Shown: piece by piece, positions 8,737-17,013 of the stretch
Position numbering within the stretch: the first letter of the stretch is position 1
Layout of the letters: the number at the start of each line of letters is the position of its first letter
DNA from: Bradyrhizobium sp. LLZ17
Lineage (GTDB): Bacteria; Pseudomonadota; Alphaproteobacteria; Rhizobiales; Xanthobacteraceae
Length of the DNA: 64,000 bases
Assembly: GCF_041200145.1 (NCBI RefSeq)
Contig: NZ_CP165734.1
Span: 3,224,001-3,288,000, forward strand
Direction of reading: 5' to 3'
The notes under the pieces: generated by a model
The model's input: the letters and a program-made list of their open reading frames with translations, nothing else
What the model was told of the DNA's origin: nothing
Databases searched by the model: none
Program-made: the position numbers and the translations under genes

Positions 8737-10175
8737 ATGAGCCTTACATCACCCCTATTTTTTACATTCCTGGCGGCGGTCGTGGTCGCCTACAACCTTA
8801 GTAAATCCGTATCCTTTCGCAGGCTCGTGCTGGGACTAGCTAATGCTATCTTCATCATTAGCTACCTGACCGATTACACTCAGGCGCTGCCGCTCCTCAG
8901 CTTCCTTTGGCTCGGCTATTTGTGCGTCTTGCTTCTCTCCGTATGGAGATCCGCCCTCGCCCTATGCCTCGGGGTCCTCGGTGTGCTCGGCTGCTACGTT
9001 TTCCTGAAGCGATTCTCTTTCTTTGATGAGCTGGGGCACCTGTCCTTTCCGTACTTGACAATCGGACTGTCCTATATCCTGTTTCGCATTTTGCACCTGA
9101 TGGTGGACGTTCGATCCGGAGATCTTGCCGAGCGGATCGGTCCGTTCGCCTTCTTCCGCTACACGTGCAATTTTCTTTGTTTCGTTTCGGGCCCGATTCA
9201 GCGCTATCAGGATTTTTGCGCCGCAGATGGCATCGCGGTTGTCGAGCTCGATCTGACGAAGGTCTACGAGGCCTTTTCAAGAATCGTCGCCGGCTACCTG
9301 AAGTTTGTGATCGTCGCCGCTACGGCGGAATACGCGTTCTCATTCTTGAAGCCGCAGCTCCTTCAGGCCGGCGACCTCCCGCTGATCAAGCTCTGCGCGA
9401 TCTATGGACTAACCGCGTCTCTCTACACCGTTTACCTCTATTATAATTTTTCAGGGTACATGGATATCGTCATTGGCAGTGGGGTTCTGCTCGGTCAGGC
9501 GCTGCCCGAAAACTTCGACAGACCGTTTGTCGCGCGCAGCTTTTTGGAGTTTTGGCAGCGCTGGCACATGACTTTGTCTCAGTGGTTCAAGTTCTATCTG
9601 TTCAATCCGCTTGTCATGCTGCTGATGACCTGGTTTCCAGCGCCCGCGCTAACGGCCTACCTCGGTGTCATCGCGTTCTTCGTTACGTTCCTCGTCATGG
9701 GCGTCTGGCACGGCACCACGGCCGTGTTCGTCGTCTACGGATTGCTGATGGGTGCAGGCGCCAGCATCAACAAGTTGTGGCAGGTAACTTGCCTGCAACG
9801 GCTGGGAAAAAGAACTACAGAATGCTGGCAGAGCAGCCGGGCTACATCTACCTTTCACGCGGCATCACGATCGCATATTTCGTACTTGCCTTGACCTGTC
9901 TGTGGGTGCCCGAATTGTCGGAGTTCATTAGCTTGCTCGGGAAGCTTGGGCTGACCGGCCTATCGGCCGCCTTTGCTGCCATCATCGTCTGTTTCGCGCT
10001 ATTTTGGTTCATCGCCGACCGCATTGTTCCCCGATTGGCGGCGCCAGGCTTCCTGGCAACGATCAGCGATAGCCTGCTCGGCCGCAATCTGACGCTGGCT
10101 GGCAAAATGATGGCCGTCATCGCAGTGGCCACGCTTCTTCACAAATCTCCAGATTTCGTCTACAAGGCGTTTTGA
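8737..10175 (+). CDS. MBOAT family O-acyltransferase (single -1 frame break)
   Basis: Frame one runs from ATG 8737 (a TTG at 8695 overlaps the FkbH stop) through FVSGPIQRYQDF, YYNFSGYMDI, the family block RWHMTLSQWFKFYLF and the histidine motif GVWHGT, then loses homology at about 9804. The -1 frame carries on with KKNYRMLAEQPGYIY and four more helices to TGA 10175. Joined at 9804-9810 the product would be ~479 residues, normal for AlgI/DltB-like MBOAT proteins. These membrane enzymes move acyl groups onto extracytoplasmic glycans. One missing A in the run 9807-9811, or ribosomal slippage on GGGAAAA, would both give the joined protein. Confidence 0.82.
9804..9810 (+). other. Candidate -1 slippery heptamer in MBOAT gene
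   Basis: In the zero frame the codons read CTG GGA AAA AGA. The seven bases G GGA AAA fit the X XXY YYZ pattern of -1 programmed frameshift sites. A slip there gives Leu-Gly-Lys-Lys-Asn-Tyr and leads straight into the conserved C-terminal half of the protein. The same result follows if one A was lost from the run, and that is the more ordinary explanation. Confidence 0.35.
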
Positions 10176-10176
10176 G

Positions 10177-11304
10177 GTGAGACACATCCTTCGCCAGACG
10201 GCGCTGACCCTCGCGTCATTCGCATTCCTCTATGCGCTGATTGGGGGGCTCTCTTTCCTTGTCTTCCCGGATCCGGCCCGCGGAGCTCGCGACTTTCAAG
10301 CCGCCGATCACACGCTGTTCATGACCGTGCCAAAATATGTGTTCTTGGGACGCAGCATCCTCGATGGTTTGGGCAACAAAGTGCTTCTCGTCGGAGCTTC
10401 GAATACGGGCGTCGGCTTCATCCAAACATCGATGCAATCAAAGCTCCCCTGCGCCCAGATCAGCAATTTGGGCATGGGCGGCGCCAACATATCGGAAGTC
10501 AAGCAGGTCATAGACCTGGTACACGAGACGCAAGGCACGCGTGAACACGGCCTCAATACGTTTGTGATCGGCGTCTGGTACGGGATGTTCGTCGATTCCG
10601 AGACAAGGTATGCCGATCCCGATCGCCCTCGCGGAGAAACCGATCTTGATATCGAACGATATCGGTACGGATTCTACAGACGGACGCCGGATGGTCCGGT
10701 CGCGGTCCTGCCGCCGAGGTGGCTCGACGCCGGCGTGTTGGCACTTCGGCCGCTCCTGCTCGTTGAGAAGGCGGCCCGCGAGGCCAGGGCAGGCGTCAAT
10801 CTGCTCCTGACGGGCCGCAGGTCGGCGCAGCGCACCGAGGCAGAGCGTGAAGCCGTGGTCATGTCGGACGCGGAAAAAAAGAAAGCGCTCGACTATTGGA
10901 AGGAAAGCATGGGGTTCAAGAGCGAGATCTCCGATGCCCAGGTCGCTTTGCTCGGGCGCACAATCGAGGGGCTACTTGCTTCCGGAGAGAAGGTTGCGCT
11001 CATCGACCTTCCGATCCCCGCTTGGCATCGGGATGCGAGTCCATATCAAGGAAACTACGAACAGAAAATTCAGGAGTTGTCCGAGAAGTTCAAGAGTCGG
11101 CCGAATTTCGTCTTCATGTCAATGAGCGATCTTGACGGCAACGAGGACTACTCCGATGAAGTGCACGCGAAGCGACATTTGGCCAATGTCTGGTCGAACA
11201 GATTGGCCGGCGTGTTGAATTCTTTCGTTTGTTCGGAGCCCAGCACGAAACCGCGAATTTCACTGGGAGCACCAGAGAAAGCCACGGCGTCATCTGATCA
11301 ATAA
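10177..11304 (+). CDS. SGNH/DltD-AlgX-like accessory acyltransferase protein
   Basis: The protein is 375 residues with one N-terminal hydrophobic segment (~8-30), so it is probably anchored with the body in the periplasm. It shows GASN at 73-76 (S75 in the position of the SGNH nucleophile) and D-E-V-H at 327-330, matching the catalytic D-x-x-H of SGNH hydrolases. SGNH-like partners (DltD, AlgX/AlgJ) commonly sit beside MBOAT genes and complete acyl transfer to the glycan. GTG 10177 starts two bases after the MBOAT stop with AGG overlapping, so the two are co-translated. Substrate unknown. Confidence 0.72.
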   Translation: MRHILRQTALTLASFAFLYALIGGLSFLVFPDPARGARDFQAADHTLFMTVPKYVFLGRSILDGLGNKVLLVGASNTGVGFIQTSMQSKLPCAQISNLGMGGANISEVKQVIDLVHETQGTREHGLNTFVIGVWYGMFVDSETRYADPDRPRGETDLDIERYRYGFYRRTPDGPVAVLPPRWLDAGVLALRPLLLVEKAAREARAGVNLLLTGRRSAQRTEAEREAVVMSDAEKKKALDYWKESMGFKSEISDAQVALLGRTIEGLLASGEKVALIDLPIPAWHRDASPYQGNYEQKIQELSEKFKSRPNFVFMSMSDLDGNEDYSDEVHAKRHLANVWSNRLAGVLNSFVCSEPSTKPRISLGAPEKATASSDQ

Positions 11305-11364
11305 GCAATTCCGCGCAAATCAAGCGGCGTCGACAGTCCAAGTCGGCTGGAAGGACACACCAAT

Positions 11365-11603
11365 ATGGATCAACCTCAGATTTACTCCCAGCTGACAGGC
11401 GTTTTTCGCGAAGTCTTCGACGAAGACGACCTGAAACTGACCCGGAAATGACAGCAGACGATGTTGACGGGTGGGACAGCTTGTCCCATATCCGCCTGGT
11501 TCTGGCCGTCTCGAAATCCTTTGCAGTAAAGTTCTCCGCATCCGAGATCGGCGGACTGAAGAACGTTGGCGAGTTCGTCGAACTGATCCAGAAGAAGAGC
11601 TGA
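11365..11603 (+). CDS. Acyl carrier protein (single-base frame break)
   Basis: ATG 11365, with AAGGA about nine bases upstream, opens a frame reading FREVFDEDDLKLT before a TGA at 11449-11451. The next frame continues TADDVDGWDSLSHIRL and FSASEIGGLKNVGEFVELI to TGA 11603. Together they make a 79-residue ACP whose phosphopantetheine serine lies in the GWDSL motif. Adding one C to the CCC run at 11441-11443 gives Leu-Thr-Pro-Glu-Met-Thr, the usual ACP wording at this spot, so a sequencing undercall is likely. ATG 11448 overlaps the TGA as ATGA, so a restart producing the C-terminal half is also conceivable. It should carry the acyl group made by the FkbH-like protein. Confidence 0.82.
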
Positions 11604-11612
11604 GAGCCCGAA

Positions 11613-12065
11613 GTGTCGGAATCCAGCGAGATTGCCCCGGCTTTGGCGAACCTTGCCTTTCATCATTTCGGCTTGGCGGTAGCCTCTCCGGATGACGCAT
11701 TTCGCTATCTGGCGTCGATCGGCTATACGGCGGGGAATTCGGCGTTTGATCCCCTACAGCGGGTCAACCTTGCCATGCGTCACCATCCGACGATGCCTGA
11801 CATTGAGGTGATTTGGCCGGGCGCGGCCCCCTCTCCGATCGACAGGTTGATCAAGAAGACGGGCACAATGATCTATCACTTATGCTACACATGCTCCGAC
11901 GCTGACGCGGCACTTGCCGCCCTTTCAGCCGCCGGCATGGAAATCCTAGCGGTTAGCCCCCCAACGCCAGCCGTTTTGTTCGGTGGCCAGGATGTTTCGT
12001 TTCACCATATTTCTGGTTTCGGACTTATCGAAATTCTGCATACCGGCTCGCGCCGCGGATCGTAA
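11613..12065 (+). CDS. VOC/glyoxalase-like protein
   Basis: This 150-residue protein has the paired beta-alpha-beta layout of the vicinal oxygen chelate family: HHFGLAVASPDDAFRYL, then MIYHLCYTCSDADAALAAL and a final GFGLIEIL strand. It looks most like methylmalonyl-CoA epimerase and glyoxalase-type members; the metal ligands would be His near residue 18, His near 90 and a late Glu. It starts (GTG 11613) ten bases after the ACP stop, so it belongs to the decoration module and might epimerise or modify the carrier-bound acyl group. That role is inference from position only. Confidence 0.65.
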   Translation: MSESSEIAPALANLAFHHFGLAVASPDDAFRYLASIGYTAGNSAFDPLQRVNLAMRHHPTMPDIEVIWPGAAPSPIDRLIKKTGTMIYHLCYTCSDADAALAALSAAGMEILAVSPPTPAVLFGGQDVSFHHISGFGLIEILHTGSRRGS

Positions 12066-12087
12066 ATGGCCAGCACATGGACAGTCG

Positions 12088-12539
12088 ATGACAAACGAGA
12101 TCCGTCGAAAAATTCCAACACAAGCGGGCGTCGTTTTCGGGTTGTTGCTCATCGCGCTGACCATCCCCGGCAGATCGGCTCAAGCTCAGCTCGGAAGAAC
12201 CACCGCGCCAGTCACCGGGGGTACAGGAGTTTCAGCGCAGCCCCCCAACAGCTTTCAGGGAATGAGCGGGACGTACGCGCCTCCGCACAAGACACCGGAT
12301 GGCCGAGCCTGCATCGCGGTCCACCCCATGACTCACGCGCAGATAATTAACCCTAAAATCATTGATCAGATCGTCATTATCAGCAACATATGCGGCCAAG
12401 CGATTAACGTCCGGGTATGCTATTCGGGCAGCAACGACTGCATTCTTGTACCTTTGGGGGGTACCAGAGGTTGCAGAAGACCCTGGGCGTTGGAACCGGC
12501 TCGACTTCCTTCAGGTATGAATACCGCGAGCTCTACTGA
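12088..12539 (+). CDS. Secreted hypothetical protein (frame break in G run)
   Basis: ATG 12088 gives a signal peptide (hydrophobic ~14-28, AQAQ cleavage zone) and a small domain with cysteines (GRACIAVHP, ISNICGQAINVRVCYSGSNDCI). After the six-G run at 12456-12461 the zero frame runs on, unnaturally, into the next gene. Adding one G switches to YQRLQKTLGVGTGSTSFRYEY and a TGA at 12539, which closes a ~150-residue protein before the next start. I take that as the true end. The family is not recognised; the Cys pattern suggests disulfides in the periplasm. Confidence 0.55.
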
Positions 12540-12627
12540 ATTTCCTGCCGCCGCTGTGTTTAGGGTCCCCTACATTCAGGGTCGCATGAGACAGCCACTA
12601 GCTGGCTTCCCGAGCACGGACATACGG

Positions 12628-13701
12628 ATGAAGACAGTTCGACGCAAAAGCCATACCGCTCGTTCCATCTCACGCGTCCTTGCCGGGTTCAGTCTTGCCT
12701 GCGCATTGGCCACGTTCGCTTTCGTTTGGCTGAAGTCGTTTCCAAGCGAAGCAGCAGAGCTCCCAGCCGCCGCTGAGTATACCCTCAAACTTAATCGCGC
12801 CTTATCGCCCGCGTCGGGCGGAACGATTCTGGCCGCCTCTGACGGTCTGTTCACGCGGGCAGGTCTTGGCGTGCGCGTGGTAGCCGGCTCAGGAGACGCT
12901 GACGCAATAGCTGCAGTTGCAGCCGACGAAAATACCATAGGAGTCGCATCAGCCGCCGCTTTCCTCAAAGCGCGATCAGAAGGGCTTGCAATTGTCGCCT
13001 TCGCCGGATGCTATGCGGCGAGTCCAGTCGAGTTTTTTACCCTACCCGGCACCGCGCTGTTGCGGCCATCGGATCTGGAGGGAAAGCGGATAGGGTACAG
13101 GAGGGGGCCTGAGCTTGCTGTCGTTCTCTACGAGTTTGTTGCGAAGAACTCCTTGGCGCAAAGCAAGCTTCTCCCGATCGAAAGTGAGGAGCCCTTGCAG
13201 GATCTGCTGGACGGGAAGATAGACGTGCTTCTTGGTCACCTCGACATTGAAGGTCAGGAGTTGGCGCGGAGGAACATAGAGTACAAGACGCTAAGTCCCG
13301 CCTCCTACGGCGTGCACGCTGCAGCACCAGTCTACTTTGTTCAAGAACGCACCCTCGGTAAGCGGCGCAGTCTCGAGAAGTTCGTCATCGCGACCGCCGA
13401 GGGCTGGACCGCTGCATACGCCGACTACGACCGAACAATTCCCATCATCGCCAACTCCATCGATACGCCTCTTTCGCGGCCGCTGATCGCTCGCCTCATG
13501 GATGCGCAGCGTGGTTTCTTGCGTCCCTATGGGACAAGGTTTGGTGAGCTGGACGAGAGGCGCATTCGCGTGCTCCATGCACAGCTTTTGCAGCGACGTC
13601 TCCTACAAGAACCGGTCGATCTGACCCGCGCCGTCAACTACGACATTCTGAAACAGGCCTATCGTAGCGAGGCGAATAATCTAAGTCGCGATGAGCCCTG
13701 A
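12628..13701 (+). CDS. NMT1/THI5-like solute-binding protein
   Basis: From ATG 12628 the protein is 357 residues with a long basic N-region and a membrane segment (~17-35) ending in PSEAAEL. The body reads as an NMT1/SsuA-type type-2 periplasmic binding fold: ASDGLFTRAGLGVRVV, GVASAAAFLKARSEG, DLEGKRIGYRRG. These proteins normally bind thiamine precursors, sulfonates or nitrate for an ABC importer, but no ATPase or permease is near. Set among EPS genes, it may have been reused as a glycan- or signal-binding protein. The zero-frame run-in from 12088 is an artefact of the frame break there. Confidence 0.72.
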   Translation: MKTVRRKSHTARSISRVLAGFSLACALATFAFVWLKSFPSEAAELPAAAEYTLKLNRALSPASGGTILAASDGLFTRAGLGVRVVAGSGDADAIAAVAADENTIGVASAAAFLKARSEGLAIVAFAGCYAASPVEFFTLPGTALLRPSDLEGKRIGYRRGPELAVVLYEFVAKNSLAQSKLLPIESEEPLQDLLDGKIDVLLGHLDIEGQELARRNIEYKTLSPASYGVHAAAPVYFVQERTLGKRRSLEKFVIATAEGWTAAYADYDRTIPIIANSIDTPLSRPLIARLMDAQRGFLRPYGTRFGELDERRIRVLHAQLLQRRLLQEPVDLTRAVNYDILKQAYRSEANNLSRDEP

Positions 13702-14689
13702 TCAGATGTCTAACGCTACTCAAGCTATCATTTTTGGCGGCGCAGGCTTTATTGGAACCCATCTGGCAACATGCCTCGTGGCATCGCAAAAGTATAAGCG
13801 CGTCGTATCGGTCGACATCGGCCTGCCCAGGGCCAATGTAGCCGGCGTCGAATACCTGCGCCATGATGTGCGGGAGACCATCGATTCCGGCATTTCGGAC
13901 GGGAGCCCCACCGACATTTTTAACCTAGCTGCGATCCATGTTACGCCTGGGCATCCGGACGGTGATTACTATTATACGAACGTCCTAGGGGCGGTGAACG
14001 TCTGCAGATCTGCCAACGCAATCGGCTGCAGCAACATAGCCTTTACAAGCTCCATTTCGATCTACGGACCAAGCGAAGCAGCGCTCGATGAAGAGGCCAC
14101 GCCCGCTCCCGTGAGCGCCTACGGGCGCTCAAAGCTCGCGGCCGAGAAAATCCATCTGCTCTGGCAATCCGAAGCCTTGGATCGCAAGCTGACGATCGTT
14201 CGCCCTGCCGTCATCTACGGACTTCACGAGCGGGGAAATTTCACCAGACTCTCGCGGATGATGGAACGGAATGCCTTCGTCTATCCGGGGCGGACAGACA
14301 CGATCAAATCGTGCGGCTATGTGAAAGATCTTGTCTCATCCATGATCTTTATGTCGAGCCAGAATGACGGCGTCTGCATCTATAATTTCTCGTTTGAGCA
14401 CAGGTACACAATCAGCGAAATCTGTGCTGCGTTCTCCCGCGTCGCTGGCTACAAAAAGCCGCGGCTGACCATTCCAATCTGGTTCATGGATCTCGCCGTA
14501 CTTCCCTTTGAAGCTTTGCAGTCGGCTGGCCTCAAGACGGGCATCAATCGGGACCGTGTAAGAAAGCTATGGTTCTCGACCAACATTCTGCCTAAACGAC
14601 TTGTCACATCCGGCTTCAAGTTTTCTTACGATTTGGAAAGCTCGCTCGTCGAATGGAAACGCGAGTCGGCCCTGAAGGACTTTGATTGA
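13691..14689 (+). CDS. NAD-dependent epimerase/dehydratase
   Basis: This 332-residue extended short-chain dehydrogenase has the Rossmann motif GGAGFIG near residue 15, a VSVDIG strand end, SSISIYG and the catalytic Y-G-R-S-K (YxxxK) near residue 150. Such enzymes change the stereochemistry or oxidation state of nucleotide sugars such as UDP-glucose or UDP-glucuronate. It starts inside the end of the binding-protein gene (ATG 13691; ATG 13706 is an alternative) and its TGA overlaps the ATG of the next gene. It probably makes a sugar precursor for the polymer. Confidence 0.8.
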   Translation: MSPDQMSNATQAIIFGGAGFIGTHLATCLVASQKYKRVVSVDIGLPRANVAGVEYLRHDVRETIDSGISDGSPTDIFNLAAIHVTPGHPDGDYYYTNVLGAVNVCRSANAIGCSNIAFTSSISIYGPSEAALDEEATPAPVSAYGRSKLAAEKIHLLWQSEALDRKLTIVRPAVIYGLHERGNFTRLSRMMERNAFVYPGRTDTIKSCGYVKDLVSSMIFMSSQNDGVCIYNFSFEHRYTISEICAAFSRVAGYKKPRLTIPIWFMDLAVLPFEALQSAGLKTGINRDRVRKLWFSTNILPKRLVTSGFKFSYDLESSLVEWKRESALKDFD

Positions 14690-16155
14690 TGGGTCTTGAT
14701 CGCGACCAACGATCTTCGATCAAGAACAGCGCTGATGTTCCTACAATCGGCAAAGAGAAACCCAGCTATCCTGCCATGCTGGCGACATCGGCTCTCTGTA
14801 CCCTGATTGCCCTGGCGCCGCTTCCATTCGCCTCGATGGATATGCGGATTGTTGCGGTCTGGGTATTGTTGCTTTCTGCCGTACTTTTGCTGACCGTCCC
14901 GCAGGCGATTAGCTCGCGAGACCTTGCTTTCCTGTGCGGATTTGCGGCGATCTCTTTGTCTTGGGCATTTGTCGTCAGCGAGCAATTGGGTCAGACGTCG
15001 ATCCTGTCCCCGCGACTGACCGCGCCAATTTGGGGGCAGACCTCCGCAACCCTGGGCAAGAAATTGAGCGGCTCGATTTCCGTAGCCCTCAATCAGCCCT
15101 TCTTCTCGGCCGGATCACAGATCGCCTGCCTCCTGTCTATGCTGTGCGGGTATCTTGTTGGCCGCAACCGGCACGCCGCCCGCTTGTTGCTGGTGTCATT
15201 TTTAGGCTCGACCTTGGCCTATGCCATCTATGGACTGATCGCCCATAGTTTCTGGCCGGACTATTTGCTGTGGCACCGGAAGTACAATTATTTGGGTTCG
15301 GTCACCGCAACTTTCATCAATCCGAATGTTGCAGCTTGCTATTTCGGGGCCGCAACCATTGGATGGGTTCTGATCTTCGCTGCAATGAGCAGTAATCATT
15401 CCGCCGCACCGCCGCTTCCGTGGCGCGAGGTGATCAGGTTTCGCCTCCACACCTTCTCGGCACCAAGAACCTTTTGTCTGCTGGCGTGCTTTGCGATGCT
15501 TTCCACGACGATGCTGACAGGATCGCGCGCGGGATCTGTTCTATCGCTCCTTTGTCTGGCCGGGGCCCTTGGAACCTATTTCCGCCGAGGACTAAAGAAG
15601 CGCAGGCTCCTCTGGGTTTTTCCGATCGCGACCATGCTTTTGATTGTTGGCGCTATTTCGATCCTTGCACCCATCGTCAACCAAAGATTCGGGGTGCAAG
15701 GATTTTTCGATGCGGGACGCTGGCAGACCTACCTGTCAACGATGGAAATAATCAGAGACTTTCCCTGGCTTGGTTCCGGCCTGGGCACCTTTCGTTGGGT
15801 CTTTCCACAATATCGAAGCGGCGATATTCCATCCTATGGAGTTTGGGAGCAGGCGCATAATTCGACGCTGGAAGCGACCGCCGAAATGGGCATTCCCTTC
15901 GGTTTGTTGTTGGGGATCGGCTGGCTCGCTTCGTTGGTCGTGCTGTTCCGCGGAATGTTGGGACGTAATCGTGACACGATCCTGCCGATCGCGGCCTTTT
16001 GGATCGGCCTATTGGCGATCCTGCATTCGCAGGTTGATTTTCCGCTACAAATTCCGGGCTTTGCGCTGGCGGTCTGCCCTATCCTGGGCATGGGCATGGC
16101 TCAATCATTTTCGAGTAGAGCCAAGGTATTAACCTTTCCTCCCAATAAGTCGTGA
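14689..16155 (+). CDS. O-antigen ligase/polymerase (Wzy)-like membrane protein
   Basis: The 488-residue protein has about twelve hydrophobic segments after a ~30-residue polar start. WLGSGLGTFRWVFPQYR, followed by EQAHNSTLEATAEMGIPFG, is the periplasmic loop and helix typical of the O-antigen ligase domain, with the conserved His/Asn. ATG 14689 overlaps the preceding stop (TGATG). It is longer than the member at 3085 and shares its layout with the one at 26247. A polymerase role for the EPS repeat unit is a reasonable inference, but ligase cannot be excluded. Confidence 0.82.
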   Translation: MGLDRDQRSSIKNSADVPTIGKEKPSYPAMLATSALCTLIALAPLPFASMDMRIVAVWVLLLSAVLLLTVPQAISSRDLAFLCGFAAISLSWAFVVSEQLGQTSILSPRLTAPIWGQTSATLGKKLSGSISVALNQPFFSAGSQIACLLSMLCGYLVGRNRHAARLLLVSFLGSTLAYAIYGLIAHSFWPDYLLWHRKYNYLGSVTATFINPNVAACYFGAATIGWVLIFAAMSSNHSAAPPLPWREVIRFRLHTFSAPRTFCLLACFAMLSTTMLTGSRAGSVLSLLCLAGALGTYFRRGLKKRRLLWVFPIATMLLIVGAISILAPIVNQRFGVQGFFDAGRWQTYLSTMEIIRDFPWLGSGLGTFRWVFPQYRSGDIPSYGVWEQAHNSTLEATAEMGIPFGLLLGIGWLASLVVLFRGMLGRNRDTILPIAAFWIGLLAILHSQVDFPLQIPGFALAVCPILGMGMAQSFSSRAKVLTFPPNKS

Positions 16156-16223
16156 GCCGCTGTACATTTGCCTAATTTTCCTTTAAAAACACCGAATTAG
16201 ACAGGTGGGAAGAGGTTGGAATT

Positions 16224-16904
16224 ATGAGTATTGCGGGACGCCGGTTGTCGTCAAAGCTATTCTGTTCAGCCATGCTTTGTGCGTTTGCGTTGTCCCTGCC
16301 CGACGGCGCGTTCGCGGCTTGCGTGAACGATCCTGATACCGCACAAAAGGCGGCTGGTTTTACCACGAATCCGTCGTCGTTGCTCGAAGGGCCAAATGGA
16401 CCTCGTAGCCCGGATGACGTGGTCGCCGATGTACAAACCTTCGTGGCGTCCTATCCTCAGGCGCTTCCTGCGGTGCTGGCCATTTTGAAGGATCTGACCA
16501 ACAAGGGGCCTTCGACTTCAGCCCTCCAGAAGGCTATAGGGACAGGCCTCGGAAAGGCAGCCAACGTCTGCAAGACGACCGATCTGACGTTTTCCCTCGA
16601 GATTCAGAGCGACCTTGGTGCCACGGGATCGGCTGATGCCAACGCGCAATACGCGGCCCTCACCGGAAACGATCCAACCCGAAGCGTGGCGCTCTCAGGC
16701 GCCACAACCGGCTCCTCGGGCGGCGTCGGCGGCCAAACGTCAGCGACGGGCGGAACATCGGGTACCGGCTCCTCCTTTCAAACTTTTGTCGCGAACAGCG
16801 TGTCCAACAATCCGACAAATTATTTCAGTTCAAGCGTAGGCGGTGCGGGCTCAGCGGGCGGAACGACCACGACGATCGTTTGCACCGTATCAGGTTCGTG
16901 CTGA
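16224..16904 (+). CDS. Secreted low-complexity protein
   Basis: The 226-residue protein has a clear signal peptide (hydrophobic ~14-28, cleavage after AFA) and GAGG at a good distance upstream of ATG 16224. Residues ~30-140 are helical and contain two cysteines; the C-terminal ~80 residues are rich in Gly, Ser, Thr and Ala, and the protein ends with a Cys pair (CTVSGSC). I do not recognise the family. An inverted repeat CTAATT-N17-AATTAG (16172-16200) lies in the leader. It precedes the ExoP-like gene and may be a surface or matrix component. Confidence 0.6.
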   Translation: MSIAGRRLSSKLFCSAMLCAFALSLPDGAFAACVNDPDTAQKAAGFTTNPSSLLEGPNGPRSPDDVVADVQTFVASYPQALPAVLAILKDLTNKGPSTSALQKAIGTGLGKAANVCKTTDLTFSLEIQSDLGATGSADANAQYAALTGNDPTRSVALSGATTGSSGGVGGQTSATGGTSGTGSSFQTFVANSVSNNPTNYFSSSVGGAGSAGGTTTTIVCTVSGSC

Positions 16905-17013
16905 AGGATTCGGGGCTTCCTTCAACGATCTATCCGAATTTTTCGGCGCTCGGATCCGGTCGTTTTGATTTTGAGTAGCCGCGACGAATATCAGTTCAGG
17001 GTAGACGGGCCGG

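Noticed and set aside
11983..13701. A single 572-residue protein joining a secreted domain to the binding protein
   Set aside because: The join is unnatural, a second signal-like segment occurs at 12628, and one added G closes the first protein at 12539.
16172..16200. CTAATT-N17-AATTAG as an operator
   Set aside because: Six-base arms in AT-rich DNA with a long spacer are too weak to call; noted only in the gene entry.
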